From Oreocharis arfaki (lineage: Eukaryota; Chordata; Aves; Passeriformes; Paramythiidae): a DNA stretch of 64,000 nt. Position numbers and translations under genes: made by a program. Below are positions 11,601 through 25,001 of this stretch, piece by piece. The DNA is taken from positions 1,276,036-1,340,035 of the forward strand of contig VZRR01013053.1 in NCBI GenBank assembly GCA_013398015.1. The letters run 5' to 3'. Numbering within the stretch: the first letter of the stretch is position 1; each line of letters opens with the position of its first letter. The notes beneath the pieces were generated by a model, which saw nothing but the letters and a program-made list of their open reading frames with translations, did no database searches and was not told where the DNA came from.

Positions 11601-14600
11601 TGGGGCAGGAGACTTCAGGAGAAAGGTGATATGACAGTAGCAGGAAAGAATCCTTCCTTAAAAAGGAAGATGTTTATTACCAGTGAAAAGCTAAAGGTGC
11701 CTGGAACTGAAGGAGAGTGTAAAAAAAAGAAAATCACAGCGCCTTTGAGTTTTCTGCTGCAAGGGAGGTTACAGGACCATCATAGGATATGGTCAAGGAA
11801 GAAGGAAGCAAAAGGAAGGGTGAAGGAATTTGTTCTCAGAGTTGTTTTACTTGTTTCTTTTTAGTGTTTTAAAATAACACACCAAAACCACTAATTCCAC
11901 TGTTACAATTATTGTTTTAACCAACAAAAATCAAGAGGCAGCTTCTGTGATATGTTTTTTCCACAATTTGGGAAGGTGATAGAAGAAACAGGCATTTAAG
12001 AATTAAGGAACAAAATATTTTTACAAAGTATATTAAAGGAGGTATAATTTCCAAGGCAGTGTAACTTTATTTTAATTGATTGTTTCACACATTGGTAATT
12101 TTTACTTAACCGCAGCTCAAGTAAACTAGAGTGCACAATCTTTCCTTAGAAGTTTTTATATTATTCTTAAATCATGGGGACATTTGCAACAATGTTTGCA
12201 TATAATAGGAGCTTAACTTAAAATAGAGGTACTGTGAATATCTTGTTGCTTTATGTAATGATATATCCTTAGAGCTGTTTCATATGTGGTTAACTATAGG
12301 GAATTTGAAGGCATTTAAGTTTGTAAAATATAAAGATAGATGAAAAAAGGAAAGGGTCTGCATTATTAATATGTTTATTCTAGTAGGAAACAGCATAATG
12401 GTAGTGATTTGGAGGGAATAAAAATTGATAAATGTTGGGATAGACTGTGGGATATTTTTTTTTAACTAGGAAATTGGTATTAGGTAGGATGAAGCTGTGC
12501 TTCTGTACTTTCAAATTCAGTGTGTTTCTATGTTCTGGTCTTTCAGTCTTACCCGAATAAACATCTTTTGTCCTGAAATTTCTCGGCATGCTCTTATGGC
12601 TTGCAGTGAAAGTCCTCAGCACTGTGTTATAAATGCACTGACAAGATGCACCACAGCCTTCACAGTGCTTGAAGTACACTGAATTGAAGAGCACAAAATT
12701 ACGTCTGGGGCCATAGAAGGCTCCCAGCTGGGGCCAAGAGGCAGCCAGGAAGGTCCTCCTCGGAGCAGTGTGCATGTGAGCCACCCTGGCTTGAGAAGCC
12801 ACTTAGTTCTGCTACCAGAGATTGTTGGGTGTGAAAATGTGAAAGTGTGAAAATACTCAATGAGGTGGTCACACCTTGGAAAAATCTGTGATGTAATCTG
12901 TTTGATTTTACACTGAAACAGAGTGGAGAATTGTTCTCGAAACCAGCAGCTGGTGTTCAGCATGGAGTTGGAAACTATCAGCACAGCAGAGCCCAAGTAA
13001 AACGTCTGCTGTCTCTCAGCTGATAGCAGTGCCTGTCTGGATGAGCTTTCTTTTTCCATCTACTTCCATCCAGCTCAGAGAAGTAGCTCTGTACACAGTG
13101 TACGTTAGAACAATTTGACATTTTGTAAAGCAGAGGAGAAGTGAAACAGGCAGGAAATAAGAGTCACTTTTTGTAGGAAAATACAGAATTTTCCTAAAAT
13201 GTGCATTCAGGGACACATCTTACTGGGAAACTAACTGCAAGTAATAAGAGAGAGAAAATGTTTGCCTGTGTGAAAGAGCAGTATTGTGTATTTTCAAGAC
13301 CCAAGCTTACAATTACATTTGTTATGCAATAAAAATCATGCTTTTCTTATTGGCATTCTTTCTAATTGTTGAAAATTTATTGCTTTGTTAGATTTTAATA
13401 GTCTATCTGCAATCTCAAGAGTGGTACTTCCAGCATTTGCCAGTTTATATTGATAAGTAGCTGCAGTGTTTCATTCCCTTTTTGGTCTCCATTTCTTCTT
13501 CCTTCTTCTTTCTTTATCTTTCTGCAGAAAACCATGGTAGATTTTGTATTTATGTACTAGGTATGATTATGTTTGGCTGTGATTGTAACATCCCAGCCAA
13601 AGGAGTCTATAATATATAGTGCCACGGGCGAGGAATGAGATAGGGATGATTCTAGCTGTTGTGGTACTGAAACTCAAGAGATAGAAACATTTCATGTATA
13701 ATATGTCTGTGATAGATATTAATGTTGGTGTATATAAATCTAGTAATTATTTTGTTTATAAATACATTTTATTTTAAGCTAAGAGAGAGAAATAAGAGAA
13801 AAAAGTGCAAATGGGAAGCATGCTATGAAACTATCTGATCTTGAATTCTTATTTTTTTAATATACTGTAATAATCTACTAGTTGTAGTTTAGTTGTAGAA
13901 TTGCAAATTCCAGCCATGTAAAAGATTATGACAGCCCTAAAAGTTTACATGATTCACTTTCAATTAAAAAAAAAGTATTCCAGAGAGATACAAAATTGCA
14001 GACAAACACTTAAAACACCTGTATCAGATTTTAAGTTTAAGTGGTATAAAGTGCTGTAATTTTACTGACTTCAGGATTAATTCTAATGTGTTGAGAAACT
14101 TGTCTCTTTGAATCTTCGGTAATTTATCACACTAGCTGAGTTCAGGGAAAACTGCTGTTAAATTCTACAAACCCTATAGAAAATGCAAAAACTCCAGTGG
14201 AAAAGAGTATTCACATGAATGTTTACAATAATTGACGTTTAACATCTTGTTCATGAAGAGAAATGTTTACTGATGCAGTTTATATAATGGAAAAAGCATT
14301 GTATTTTAAAACTCAAAAGGACTTCAGAAACTGCTTAAGGACAGACTGAGCAGGTTATGGTGAACTGTCTTAGGAGGAGGAATTCTTCAGTGTTTGGTCT
14401 TTCAGTAGCAGCTTCTTTAAAGATTCGGGTGCTGTTGCAATATAATTTTTGATGCACCATATTACAAAAGCTATGCTTGTGAACGCTATCACTGAATCAA
14501 ATCCCTAGCATGAATACCATCACGGAACTTCTCTTTTTTCCCCTGAAATTCCAATAAGTGACGTATATGATGCTGATTGCTCCCTTCCAGAGACACAAAC

Positions 14601-17600
14601 AGGAGAGTTGTAGGACTCAGAGCAAACCTGTTTGAAGCATGGGAATGTTTTGTGTGAATCCTCCTACACTGAAAGCAGACCCAATGAACATTAGCCAGAG
14701 ATGCTGTGTGGTATAAAATGCTGTATGTGGAGGACTCAGTAGACAAAGCAGGGACATAAAAATGGTCAGTCAAATACGCAGTTTACAGGCTGGAAAATGG
14801 ACTACATCAATAAGAATAAAGTGAGTTTTTTCTTTCACAGAAAAATGAAATAAAGTAAATTTACTAGTGAAAACAGATATAATGTCCAACAAAAGCACAA
14901 ATTTTTGTGTGCCTCCGTGAAGTGTTTTTCATGAAGTTTTTCATTTTAGTAGTTTATAGCGGGTATATAGTCCCTGGAGCTTTTAGAGTGATTTATTTTA
15001 TCCTAAGAATGATTAGGTGTGATAGTCAACAGAAGAAAGGAAGAAACAAGCAGATTATTTGCATTTGTTCTTTCTAATCTGGATTACATAGAAACGCCAA
15101 TGGAAGGCGTTGGAGTAATGGAGGAAGTAAGTATGTGCTATATAGACACTTAGAATTGAGTCAAGCAACTCAGTAAAATCCTGTAAGCAGTAGACTATTT
15201 TAAAAAATAGTCAGAAATAGAAGAAAAAAATCCCAACTTTGCAGATAAGGGAGTTATTTTGGATGCTGTGATAATAAAAGATGGTCTGCAGGAGGGGGAG
15301 TAACAGCAGTGCGTTAATGAGCTCTGAAGGAGAGAGAATGGCAAAAAGAATTGTTAACTTACTGTTGCACAGATGTAGGACTTTTAATTGGGGCTGCCTT
15401 CACTACTTTCAAGGACAGTGTGTAGGGTTTAGTTGTTAGTTTTATGAAGACATCAACTGGGATGCCTCAACAATTTTTTGAATATCATCCCTGCAGTTTT
15501 GTGCAATTGATAGCATTCTGTCTTTTCTTCCTTGATCTTTCATGGTCCCGTCACTTCTTTCGGAGTGTTGAAGGCCGGCTGGGGGAGACAGACACCTGGT
15601 GTAATGGAACTTACCATTTTTTTGGTGTGCAGATACTGTTGCAGTTCTGTGAACATACAAAGTTACATTGTTACACAGATTGCAAAACCAAACAAATAAA
15701 GAACCCCAAGCCAGACAGTACTTGCTTACATGATTAATAGCAAACAAAGTTCTGAAACTGTAATCCATAAATTTGACCCGCTCATTGTTTAAAATTTCTT
15801 AAAACTTCTAGCTTGTCTTGAGGGTCAGTAAAAGAGATTGGGATGGGAATCCCAATAAGAATTGGATTTCTTGTTTCTGGTGGCTAGCATTTTATAGGTT
15901 TTTAGAGAAAATCAGCAGAGATGCGATTGCACAGTGCTTCCAGTAAAAGCTAGAAATACAACTTTCATGTTGGGAGAGAAAAGGAAAAATAAAATCTCTG
16001 CAAACCATAATCTTTATCCCAAAAGAGTATAAGAGATTTGCATGCTGCGAATACATCAGCTATGCATGCTACTGCAATACTATCAGTACAGTGATCTCTA
16101 GCATTATTGAAGTAGATTCCACATTTTGGGCTTATCTAAATTTGTTAATTAAATACTGCATTTAAAATTTGAAAAGGTATGTTTTCTGTCCATTAAGGTC
16201 TAACAAGTGCGACACACTGCTTATCTTCTAGTCATCAGCAATTTGTCTTAAAGCAAATTGTAATGGAAGTCTCTGCTCTTTCCTGAATGCTTTGAAAGGG
16301 GACTTTAAAAATAGAAGCTGGAAGCTGTAGCTAGAGCAACTGGTAAATGCAGCAAGGAACACCTGAAGAAGTTTTGTCAAATGTGGTATTTCAAAGTTCG
16401 TATTTGTCATCATAAGCAGGAATGCTAGATCTTTAGCTTTTTAAAATATTCGTAGCTGCAGAGACTTGGACAGGTAACAGTAGATTTTTCTTCAGAATCA
16501 GGTTCTTTAGATGTGCATACTTTTTCACTTGAAGAAGATTCCAATGACATCCACTAGCATGCAGCTGGTCCATGTATGTGCCATTTGGCAGCAGGAGCTC
16601 TTTGAGATTCATATCTGACGAAGCGTTTCAAAGCCCACTTGCCTCTAAGCACAGGATTTTAATCCAGTGATTTCAAAATGAGACAGCGCATCAATTTTGA
16701 TAAAATGAGGTGCGAGAAGTTTTAAGTTTAAAAAAAAAAAAAGGAGAGAAAAAGAACTTATCTGCTGTTCAGGTTCTGGAAGAGGCTCCTTCCAGAACAT
16801 TGGTCTGGATATGAGTGATGAACCATCGCTGCAGCTGAGAGGGATCCAACGTTGTATTTGCTGTGTATTGCAAAGAGAACAAAAACTTTTGTGTGTTGTT
16901 TGTAAAATGCCAAATAATTTTCCAGTGTTTTCATTTTAACCTAGTGATAAGGACAAATCTGTAGCACAGGAGTGTTACAACTTGAACAAGTTCAAAGCAA
17001 TGTCCTACTTGATTAAGATAAAAATTATTTCCCACAGCAACCCACCTAAAATGTCAGATACTTGAGCTGATACTGCCCAAGCAACAAAATATAACTGACA
17101 TCAGTAATTATGATTGGAGATTAGTAATGACGTGTAACAGAAGGTGCTTCTGGGTTTGAAATTGCATCTACCTTGCTTGTTTATGGTGTCGTTTGGAGCC
17201 ACCAGTTCATTTGGCTCTAACTCTGGTGTTTTGGGCCCACAATGTGCAAACCTCACCTGAATGGGAACAGCAAAGACCAAAGTCTTCCCCAGATAAAAAA
17301 CCATGATTACAGATCTTGAGGACAGAGAGCATTATTTCAGGCACAACACCAAACAATTGCATGAGGCATCATGACTGTAAACGTGTCATTTCATAGCAGG
17401 ATTTATTTACTGTATGTGGTTTCCAAGGTGGCTGGAGAGAAAAAACTCCATTACAGAAGATCTGTGGTAGTGGAAACACTTGCTGAGCACCACTGAGTGA
17501 GATGGATGTTTTCCATGAACAGAGTTCCAGTCTTTGTATCATAATGAAGTTACCCTGCCAGCACTGAAATTATGTATCCAAGTACTCTAAAGTGACCATT

Positions 17601-20600
17601 AGAATTCCTTGTTAATTGAAGCCAGTGGAGATACACAAAACAATGAAGTTACTCATGTGTGTGAGGATTTGCATATCGAATATATAATGTAAGTGTTGGG
17701 GTGTTTTTATCTCAAAAAAAAAATCAATAATTCCTTGGTATATGTGTACTTTGAAAGAAAAAAAAAGTGACTGTGCACAACCAGGTGAACGTATTTTGGT
17801 TCTAAAGTACCACAGAATAATCTGATCTAATCAGACAAAGTAATTTGTGGCATAAGGCATTTTGTCTAGACAAGCGAAAATCTGTTTCAGAGGTATTATT
17901 TGCTTGAATATAATTTTAAAAGAAACTTCACACCACAGTTATCTAGTTAAAATTTTTGAAATATAAAGCCAAATTTTCATAAAGTTTCCAGTATTTGTCT
18001 AATGTTGCTGATGATGTAATGTTTCTTCATGCCAAACGGCCAGGGTTTGCCCAGATGGATGTGCACAGCTGTTCCCTCTGTAGGTAGTGACCTTCTGTGT
18101 AGAGGTATTCCAGACCCTCACAGATGTTTGTTTCATGATTGTGCTGTGGAAATATAAAGTGCAAAAGGCAGATTTCTAACAAGAAAGTACTATCACGGTC
18201 TTACAGTGTTCCAGAGAAAACTTTGGAAATCATTGCTCCAGCAATTTAAACCACTGTTTAATTAATTCATTAATTCATCTAAAGGAAAGTATATCAAATT
18301 ATTTCTTAATGAATTTATTTAATTCATTTTAGCAGAAAAAAATGGTGTAGAAAAAAGCATGTCTAATTATTAGTGAATGCTACTGCAGTTAAAATCTCCT
18401 CTTCAGATAGGATACACTGTGTGTCTTAAAACAGGATTTATGCTTAAGAAATTTTTTTCTTTTCCTGATGTAGAGTTGTTTTTTGTCCTTTCTTAGATCT
18501 GTCACATTTATAACTAGGTAACTTTGACAGACTTTAGCATTTTTGCTGTAAATTGATACATATGCATATCAGCCATCTTCCTGAAATGAAGCGCCAAGAA
18601 CATCAGCTTTGAAATACCAGGGACAGATCAGTGTATAAAGCAGCAATCTTTACAGTCCTTTCTAACGTGGGCTTTAAAATTATTCGTAATGCTTTCTGTG
18701 TATTATCAGCTATAGGAAAAACACAACTCTGGCAAAGTTCTAAAAAAAGTTTTTATGAATCAGCCTCTTCTGTATACACAAATGTCTGTATGTACATTCA
18801 GTGGTAAAAGTACTGTTTATAACATGTTCTGAAACTGGAATTAAAAGTAGTTGTTGCATCAAGGTATTGCTTAGGAGCACAAGAAAGTTACATTTTATAA
18901 AAGCTACCCATGCTTAAATGGAAGTAATGTATATTCCCTTATTCACAGGTGATTTAAACACATAAGATCCACATCCTTAGAGAACTAAACCTTGATTTTT
19001 AAATTCAGCTTGGGAGCCTAACTCTATCTGAATAATAGAAAACAAGATCATATGTAAATCAGTAGGACTTACCATTTTAAGTGTTTCCATTTGTATTTAT
19101 AAATATTTTTCTGTATTTTATATAAACAATATACATTTATCTTAAAATTTACTGAAAGACCGAGTATGTTTGGTAGCTTATAAATACACCTTTACAAATC
19201 TGAAATCATGTTAATTCATTTAATATGAATTTTTTTATTCAGTTCTTGCTAATAATGGTTAATGCAGTATAAGATCTCATTCTCCTCTAGCTGTGTAAAA
19301 CTGAGCCATGCGATTTGCAGTGTGAGAGTTTAAATTATGAATTTCATCAGTTGATTACAAATTATTGCTAAAATGATTTCTTATAACCATCTATTTCTTA
19401 CGTTTTTAATTTTCTCAAATTGCTGGGTTCTTGCAATAAATTTCATAGCAGCCTTAAATGCCACTTGAAGCAGCTGTTCTTCCAGAGTATTGATGCTCCT
19501 TCTTGCAAGTTTATTTTATTCTATCTCTGCTTAAACTTGTGTGTTGCCCAGTCCCATTATTTTAAAGGAATATGGCAAAGTGGACTGCTTTAAAATTGAA
19601 GAGTTCCGAAAGTTGCCTATTGTTGAGGAAGATAATGGAAAAATGACATTGTGATGTCTCTTACTGGTTTTATATTTGATAAGCAGAAAAGTAGCGGCGA
19701 TAAAGGTTTCATACTGCTGGCAACTTTTATCACTAGGACAAGATTGGCATGGCTGGTATCTTATATGCAGGTGTACAAGATTTGTTATCTAAGAAGTATC
19801 CTTGCCAAATGAGGCCTAAGGTACAATGAGGGCATCACCAGTGTTGCCATTCAGTTGTAAAACAGAACAGTTATAGGATATTGTGTTCAGTCTTAACTGA
19901 TGGTGCCTTTAATGAAACCTGAGATTTGGTTGCATAAATGGCAAAATCTTCACTAGGTAGCGACATCAAATAGAGAAGGGTTTTCTGTTCTGGGTTCAAA
20001 TGCTTGTCTCTCATTTGCAGTTCTCTTGGTTTTCAGTAGTAGTAATTATAAGGTGAGAAAAAGTGGCCATTTTAGTTATTTGTAATGTGGTTGTGTGTTC
20101 ATAATTATGTGTATGTGTATCTCAAAATGATAGAGTTTATGAAGTTGAACGACTGCTCATTTTATTGTGTGATATACCTTATGTTTTATTACATTTTATT
20201 ATATAAATAATATAAATAACTTAGAATTATAAAATAATGCAAGTAATTACATTATAAAAGTCAAAGAGGGACATCGTGGTATGGGAGCATAATGGATACT
20301 CGTGAAACAAAAAAATCCAAAGGTCTGAAGTGCCAGATCACATAGGAGGTAAAGTAACAAAGGGTCATAAGTTTAATGCTTAAAAGCCATCTGGGACACG
20401 GGTAGTTGAGTGTCAGTACAGGAGAAAGTGTGATATTCTTCATTATTTTGTTTGAGCACACTGTGTATGATGAAAGTTTTAACAGGAGGCTGGACTATTG
20501 CATTACCATCAGTTTTCAAGCAAGAATGTCATTCTAGGTATTTGTAAGTGAGGGGATAATCTCAGAATTTCTGTGTAAAGAATTCGTGTTTTCTGCTGTA

Positions 20601-23254
20601 TCAAAGTAAATTCGGATAGCTTTTTTTTTCAGCAGTGTCTCTTTTCATACACTAGTTCCTTAACGAAATGCCCTCTGATGAATTCTCTCTTCTGTGATAA
20701 TGGCTTGGTGAACAGAGCTCCTAAACTTGATGAAGTCACACTGTTACATCTCTAGAAGAATGGGTCAAAAAATAAGAATTTTTGGTATTTTCAGGATAAC
20801 TTAAGGTAGTTTCTTTCATCTTGCTGCAAGCAGCCAGACTTCCCCTCTAGCTTTCCAAGTGCTTGGGGGGATTCAGAAGAACATGGTGCTGACCCAGTTC
20901 TCTTAAGGTGATTTGTAGCTTCAAAGGAGATGTGCCTCACTGCTTTTCCTTTTGAAGCATAGCTGAGCTGAGGTCAAGTGTCTTTTGAAGCCCCACAGTT
21001 GCCAAGAAGAACCCAAGGTCCTGTCTGCCTGATCTGGCCTCTCCTGCCCATCTTCGTGAATATACATCTGAGAGTTGCGTTTGTGCAGTGTTTGTGTTTT
21101 GTTTGTTAATTAAATGGGTGTTAATTTATTCAATTGTTATGCAAAAAAAATTGATTTCTTGTGCTCTACTTCCTTGCCCAGTATCTGAAGAATTACATCC
21201 ATCAAGACCATACCACTGTCCTGACCAATTAAGTGCTGGACAGTAATTCTGTCTAAATTCAGTAATTCGGTAATTCTGTTTAAACATAAGTATATAAATA
21301 CAGATGTCAAGAATGTTTCTTTTCTTAAACAGGGAATTTATTTCCTCTGTGTTTCATTTTGATTTAGAGTTAGAAGTCTTTGTTCCTAGGCAAGTAACTG
21401 CTTTAGGCCCTAGACTAAAAATGAGAGATGTGCCTTTTTTTAAGGTTTGAAAAGACTGGCCTTGCATTGTACAATTTAAAACAGGAAAAAAAAAAAGAAG
21501 TTCTATGAAACACTGTGGTATAAGCCTTTACCTTAAAAGCATATTATATAAATTATATCAAAATTGGAGACTTAAAACCTCAAAAATTCCTGTCAAAACT
21601 ACATGCAAATTGTGTGGCAGATTGTTGGGTAATTTTAGAGAAAATATGGCTATATCTTTGAGTAATCTTTAAGAGGTATTGGTTGTAAAGAGAGGAAAGT
21701 GGTGTACTAAAAGTAACTTTACCACACAGTCAAGTGTTCCTTCTCCAGAGATTAATGCAAAGTATTTGATTAGGGAAAATTTCATTTCTATGTTAGATCA
21801 CTTGTTTACACATTGCTGAAATAGTCTCGTCCTTGAGCTTGTTCCATTCAGTCAGAGCTCTCACTGTCAGCAAGGTGGCTCACAACAGCTTGCAGAGGTG
21901 GGATGTTACGTGTAAATCCAGATGACCTAAATTCTACCCAGATCTGCACTTCATCTTTTTTTCTTTATTGACTGCCTGTAGGTCTCCAGAACCAAAGGTC
22001 TTGGGAACATAAATAGAGTATCTGAACCTGAGCTTTTGTCCTCGACATAAAATGAGATTCATTGCATGCACCAATTGGTGTTCGTGTCCTTTAACTGATG
22101 TTCCACATACAAGTGAATTTCACCCTTTAAAAATGCATTAGTGAATTCAGTTCTTAAAAGACAGGTTTTTTTCCTGAAGTTTTGGGTTTTCTTTAAATAG
22201 CTCAGTGCTAAACTTATAGTAAGTAGGGAAAATTCTGCTTTCATCCAGTCTCTTGTAACTTTTTTTTGGTAAATTAATAGCACTGAGAGAATACAGGAGC
22301 TGTGCCCCAAACAGTCAGCACATTTAGTAGGGAAACATGGGATATCTGACCTATCTACACATCACTTTTATTATCCCTTAATGTATTGTTTTTTGTGGAG
22401 AATTTTCTGCACAAGAAGTACAGAAGTTCTTCTGCATAAGAAGTCATACTCATTTTACATAGTCATGCCTGTGAATTCTCTCTTGAAAATAGCAGATGAG
22501 TTGTTATTCTGTTTTATATTTTAACTTAAAATGATCTTTTGAAAGGAGTTTACAGTCTTTGGCTTTTACACCAGGAGTAAACTATTAAGGAGAATAAAAA
22601 CACACCTTCCAAAATATTTTGTTAAAAGCAATTCTATGATCTGTCATTGGGCAGATGAAAAAAAGATTGACGATAGAATACCACATAAATCTTCTTTTAA
22701 ATTCAGTGTTTAATTTCATTATGGTCTGTTTTTGTTATTATTATTTTACCCATGAGAACTTCTATGATTAAAAAAATCATAATCACAGCATAGATACGCT
22801 TTCCTTTCTCTTTTACCTAACTGTCAATTAAAATTTTACTGAAATGGATAAGAGTTTTTGCTCATTTTTTTTGTACTGTATTATTTATTGCTGAAGTTGT
22901 TTAGTATTTAACTTTGATGTAGGTGCCTCCCATTATATTTTTTCCTCTCTCTCCTGAGATAGTACAGTAGCAGTGGTTTTTGTTACCTTTCAGAAGACGC
23001 TCTGGAAAAGCCAGAAAGATTCCAGCTTTGCTTTGGTCTCACTTCACGTTGCATGATGTAGATAGTTCAGTTGCAAAAAGTATCATCTTTCTTAGCTCTT
23101 TTTGTCTGAAAACCGGTTCTTGGGATCAGAATTTTGCACCAATTAGGTTTAGAGCCTGAATCAGCCAGAAAGAAGATATGACTAAGCCAAGTGAGTTGGA
23201 AGTAGACTATTGTATGTTATCATATGATAGTAGACATGTATAGAAATACCAAAA
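8681..23254. other. long unique AT-rich stretch, little recognisable
   Basis: Apart from one short CR1 scrap at 9,171-9,215, I see only unique sequence with homopolymer runs (for example an A tract at 16,730-16,742 and another near 21,485-21,496) and a small local repeat of AGTAATTC units at about 21,242-21,285. Minus-strand open frames at 12,380-12,802 and 12,616-13,059 overlap in different frames and have no recognisable domain. The T/A-rich stretch at 18,240-18,330 has repeated TTAAT motifs. It is intergenic or intronic. Confidence 0.65.
9171..9215 (-). mobile_element. short CR1 3'-end remnant
   Basis: The plus strand reads ATCATAGAATATCCTAAGCTGGAAAGGACC-like sequence in pieces. This is the reverse complement of the CR1 3' terminus (GGTCCTTTCCAGC...ATTCTATGAT). 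Only about 45 bases are recognisable, as is usual for very truncated CR1 insertions. Confidence 0.7.
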
Positions 23255-23549
23255 GGAAGGTGCCAGACTCTTGTCAGTGGTGCCCAGTGACAGGGTAAGG
23301 AGCACTGGCCATAAACTAAACCACAAGAGGTTTCACCTCAGCCTGAGGAAGAACTTCTTTACGTTGAGGGTAGAAGAGCACTGGGATAGGCTGCCCAGGG
23401 AGGTCGTGGAGTCTCCTTCTCTGGAATCCAAACCCCAGCTGTATGCATTCCTTTGTCATCTGCCCCAGATGATCCTGCCTTGTCAGGGGGGTTAGACTGG
23501 ATGATCTCCAGAGGTTCCTCCCAACCTTCTCAATTCTGTGATTCTGTGG
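23255..23549 (+). mobile_element. CR1 LINE 3' end
   Basis: This is a ~295-bp 5'-truncated CR1 copy in the plus orientation. It starts at GGAAGGTGCCAGACTC and includes the last part of ORF2. The conceptual peptide at 23,340-23,420 contains LRKNFFTLRVEEHWDRLP and REVVESPSLE, characteristic of the CR1 C-terminus. It ends in the 3' untranslated end GGTTAGACTGGATGATCTCC and a repeated ATTCTGTG tail. It is better preserved than the copy at 6.7-7.4 kb, so probably younger. The 74-codon open frame inside it is a remnant of the reverse-transcriptase ORF, not an independent gene. Confidence 0.95.
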
Positions 23550-24007
23550 TAATTTCTCAAAACTTCCCCCTCTCCATGCTCTTATAAAACAAAACTCCTT
23601 GTGGTATCTTTTCTTAAACTATAACGTCTTTGTGCCCATCCCTTTGTTTCAGTAGTTTCTCTGTGTCCTCTTCCACAAGCTCAGTCAGTGAAAATGCCCC
23701 TATGGAATAACCTTTTAAAGAGAAATGATGGTGATGTCTTACATCACCTGACAGATGAAAAAGGAGCAATGGAGAAATGGAATATCCTCCTGCCATTCCT
23801 CTTGCATCCTTACAGGAGAGCCAAGCAGAAATCAGAGCCATGCTAGTATCTGATTTCTCTTTATGTTGTAATGGATAGGAGCAGATGTTTCTTAACTGAA
23901 TACAAGTGAAACAAAAAAATACCTTTTTTTCCTCATACACTTGCAGTAAATACTGTCTTAATCTGCATTAAACTGCTGGCATTAAAAAAAAAAAAGTCTT
24001 TTGCTTA
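23550..24007. other. unique non-coding DNA
   Basis: Nothing recognisable lies between the CR1 copy and the duplicated block. A run of A residues lies near 23,985-23,996. Confidence 0.7.
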
Positions 24008-24504
24008 TCATGTATCATCTGTGACAAAGAATGCCAGAATCCGTTCCAGAGATTCCAATGAATGAGGGGCTTTCATACAGTTGTTTTTAAAACCATGGTG
24101 CTCTAAAAGAGTAGTAATAACATTAGAAAAGAATTTTATTTCCTGCTTCATCTTACAGAATGTTTCTTTCTAAAGTGGGGAAATAAAGAGCTTATAAAAA
24201 TGAGTTACTGTGTTTTCTACAAGCAATAATACGTAATTCTAGGTATATGTGTAGTGGATGCTACAAGGAGATTACATGCATGTTGATAGAAGAGTAGCAG
24301 GAAAACAAACATGCCTTGCCTTCTAAAGGTGCGTGGGAACCTTTTCCTGAATATCCCCAGTAAAGATCTTTGAGCTTCAGATAGGAATAAAAGGGAGGTT
24401 TATGCCCAGTGTCTGTGTAATCTTTGCTGCAAGATCAGCAAAGGTCAAGAGTACAAAAATTAAAGCATGGTTAATGACCAAAGAGAAATGCAATGAATTG
24501 ACAG
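24008..24504 (+). repeat. duplicated block A, copy 1 (497 bp)
   Basis: The segment starting TCATGTATCATCTGTGAC and ending GAATTGACAG is repeated almost perfectly right after a single N at 24,505. The differences I saw are GAATGCC/GTATGCC, one T in a T run, and ATGCATG/ATGTATG. There is no coding content. The arrangement fits two allelic contig ends left unmerged by the assembler. Confidence 0.95.
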
Positions 24505-24505
24505 N
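24505..24505. other. assembly gap (single N)
   Basis: A single N separates two near-identical ~497-bp copies. It is a contig junction rather than a biological ambiguity. Confidence 0.95.
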
Positions 24506-25001
24506 TCATGTATCATCTGTGACAAAGTATGCCAGAATCCGTTCCAGAGATTCCAATGAATGAGGGGCTTTCATACAGTTGTTTTAAAACCATGGTGCTC
24601 TAAAAGAGTAGTAATAACATTAGAAAAGAATTTTATTTCCTGCTTCATCTTACAGAATGTTTCTTTCTAAAGTGGGGAAATAAAGAGCTTATAAAAATGA
24701 GTTACTGTGTTTTCTACAAGCAATAATACGTAATTCTAGGTATATGTGTAGTGGATGCTACAAGGAGATTACATGTATGTTGATAGAAGAGTAGCAGGAA
24801 AACAAACATGCCTTGCCTTCTAAAGGTGCGTGGGAACCTTTTCCTGAATATCCCCAGTAAAGATCTTTGAGCTTCAGATAGGAATAAAAGGGAGGTTTAT
24901 GCCCAGTGTCTGTGTAATCTTTGCTGCAAGATCAGCAAAGGTCAAGAGTACAAAAATTAAAGCATGGTTAATGACCAAAGAGAAATGCAATGAATTGACA
25001 G
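24506..25001 (+). repeat. duplicated block A, copy 2 (496 bp)
   Basis: This is the second copy of the block at 24,008-24,504, one base shorter in a T run. Sequence continues uniquely after its end (CATGGAAGC...), exactly as if copy 1 were a dangling contig end. Confidence 0.95.

Noticed and set aside
12380..13059. Overlapping 140- and 147-codon minus-strand frames with a possible GTAAG donor at 12,552
   Set aside because: Two different frames are open over the shared part, neither resembles a known protein, and I found no matching acceptor. It is probably chance.
15092..15126. 35-base exon-like segment with GAA|GTAAGT donor
   Set aside because: It is very short, its open frame is phase-incompatible with the candidate at 8,622-8,680, and the acceptor is ordinary.
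15442..15768. 108-codon minus-strand and 97-codon plus-strand frames over the same DNA
   Set aside because: Long open frames on both strands of the same stretch, with no recognised domain. They cannot both be genes, and neither has support.
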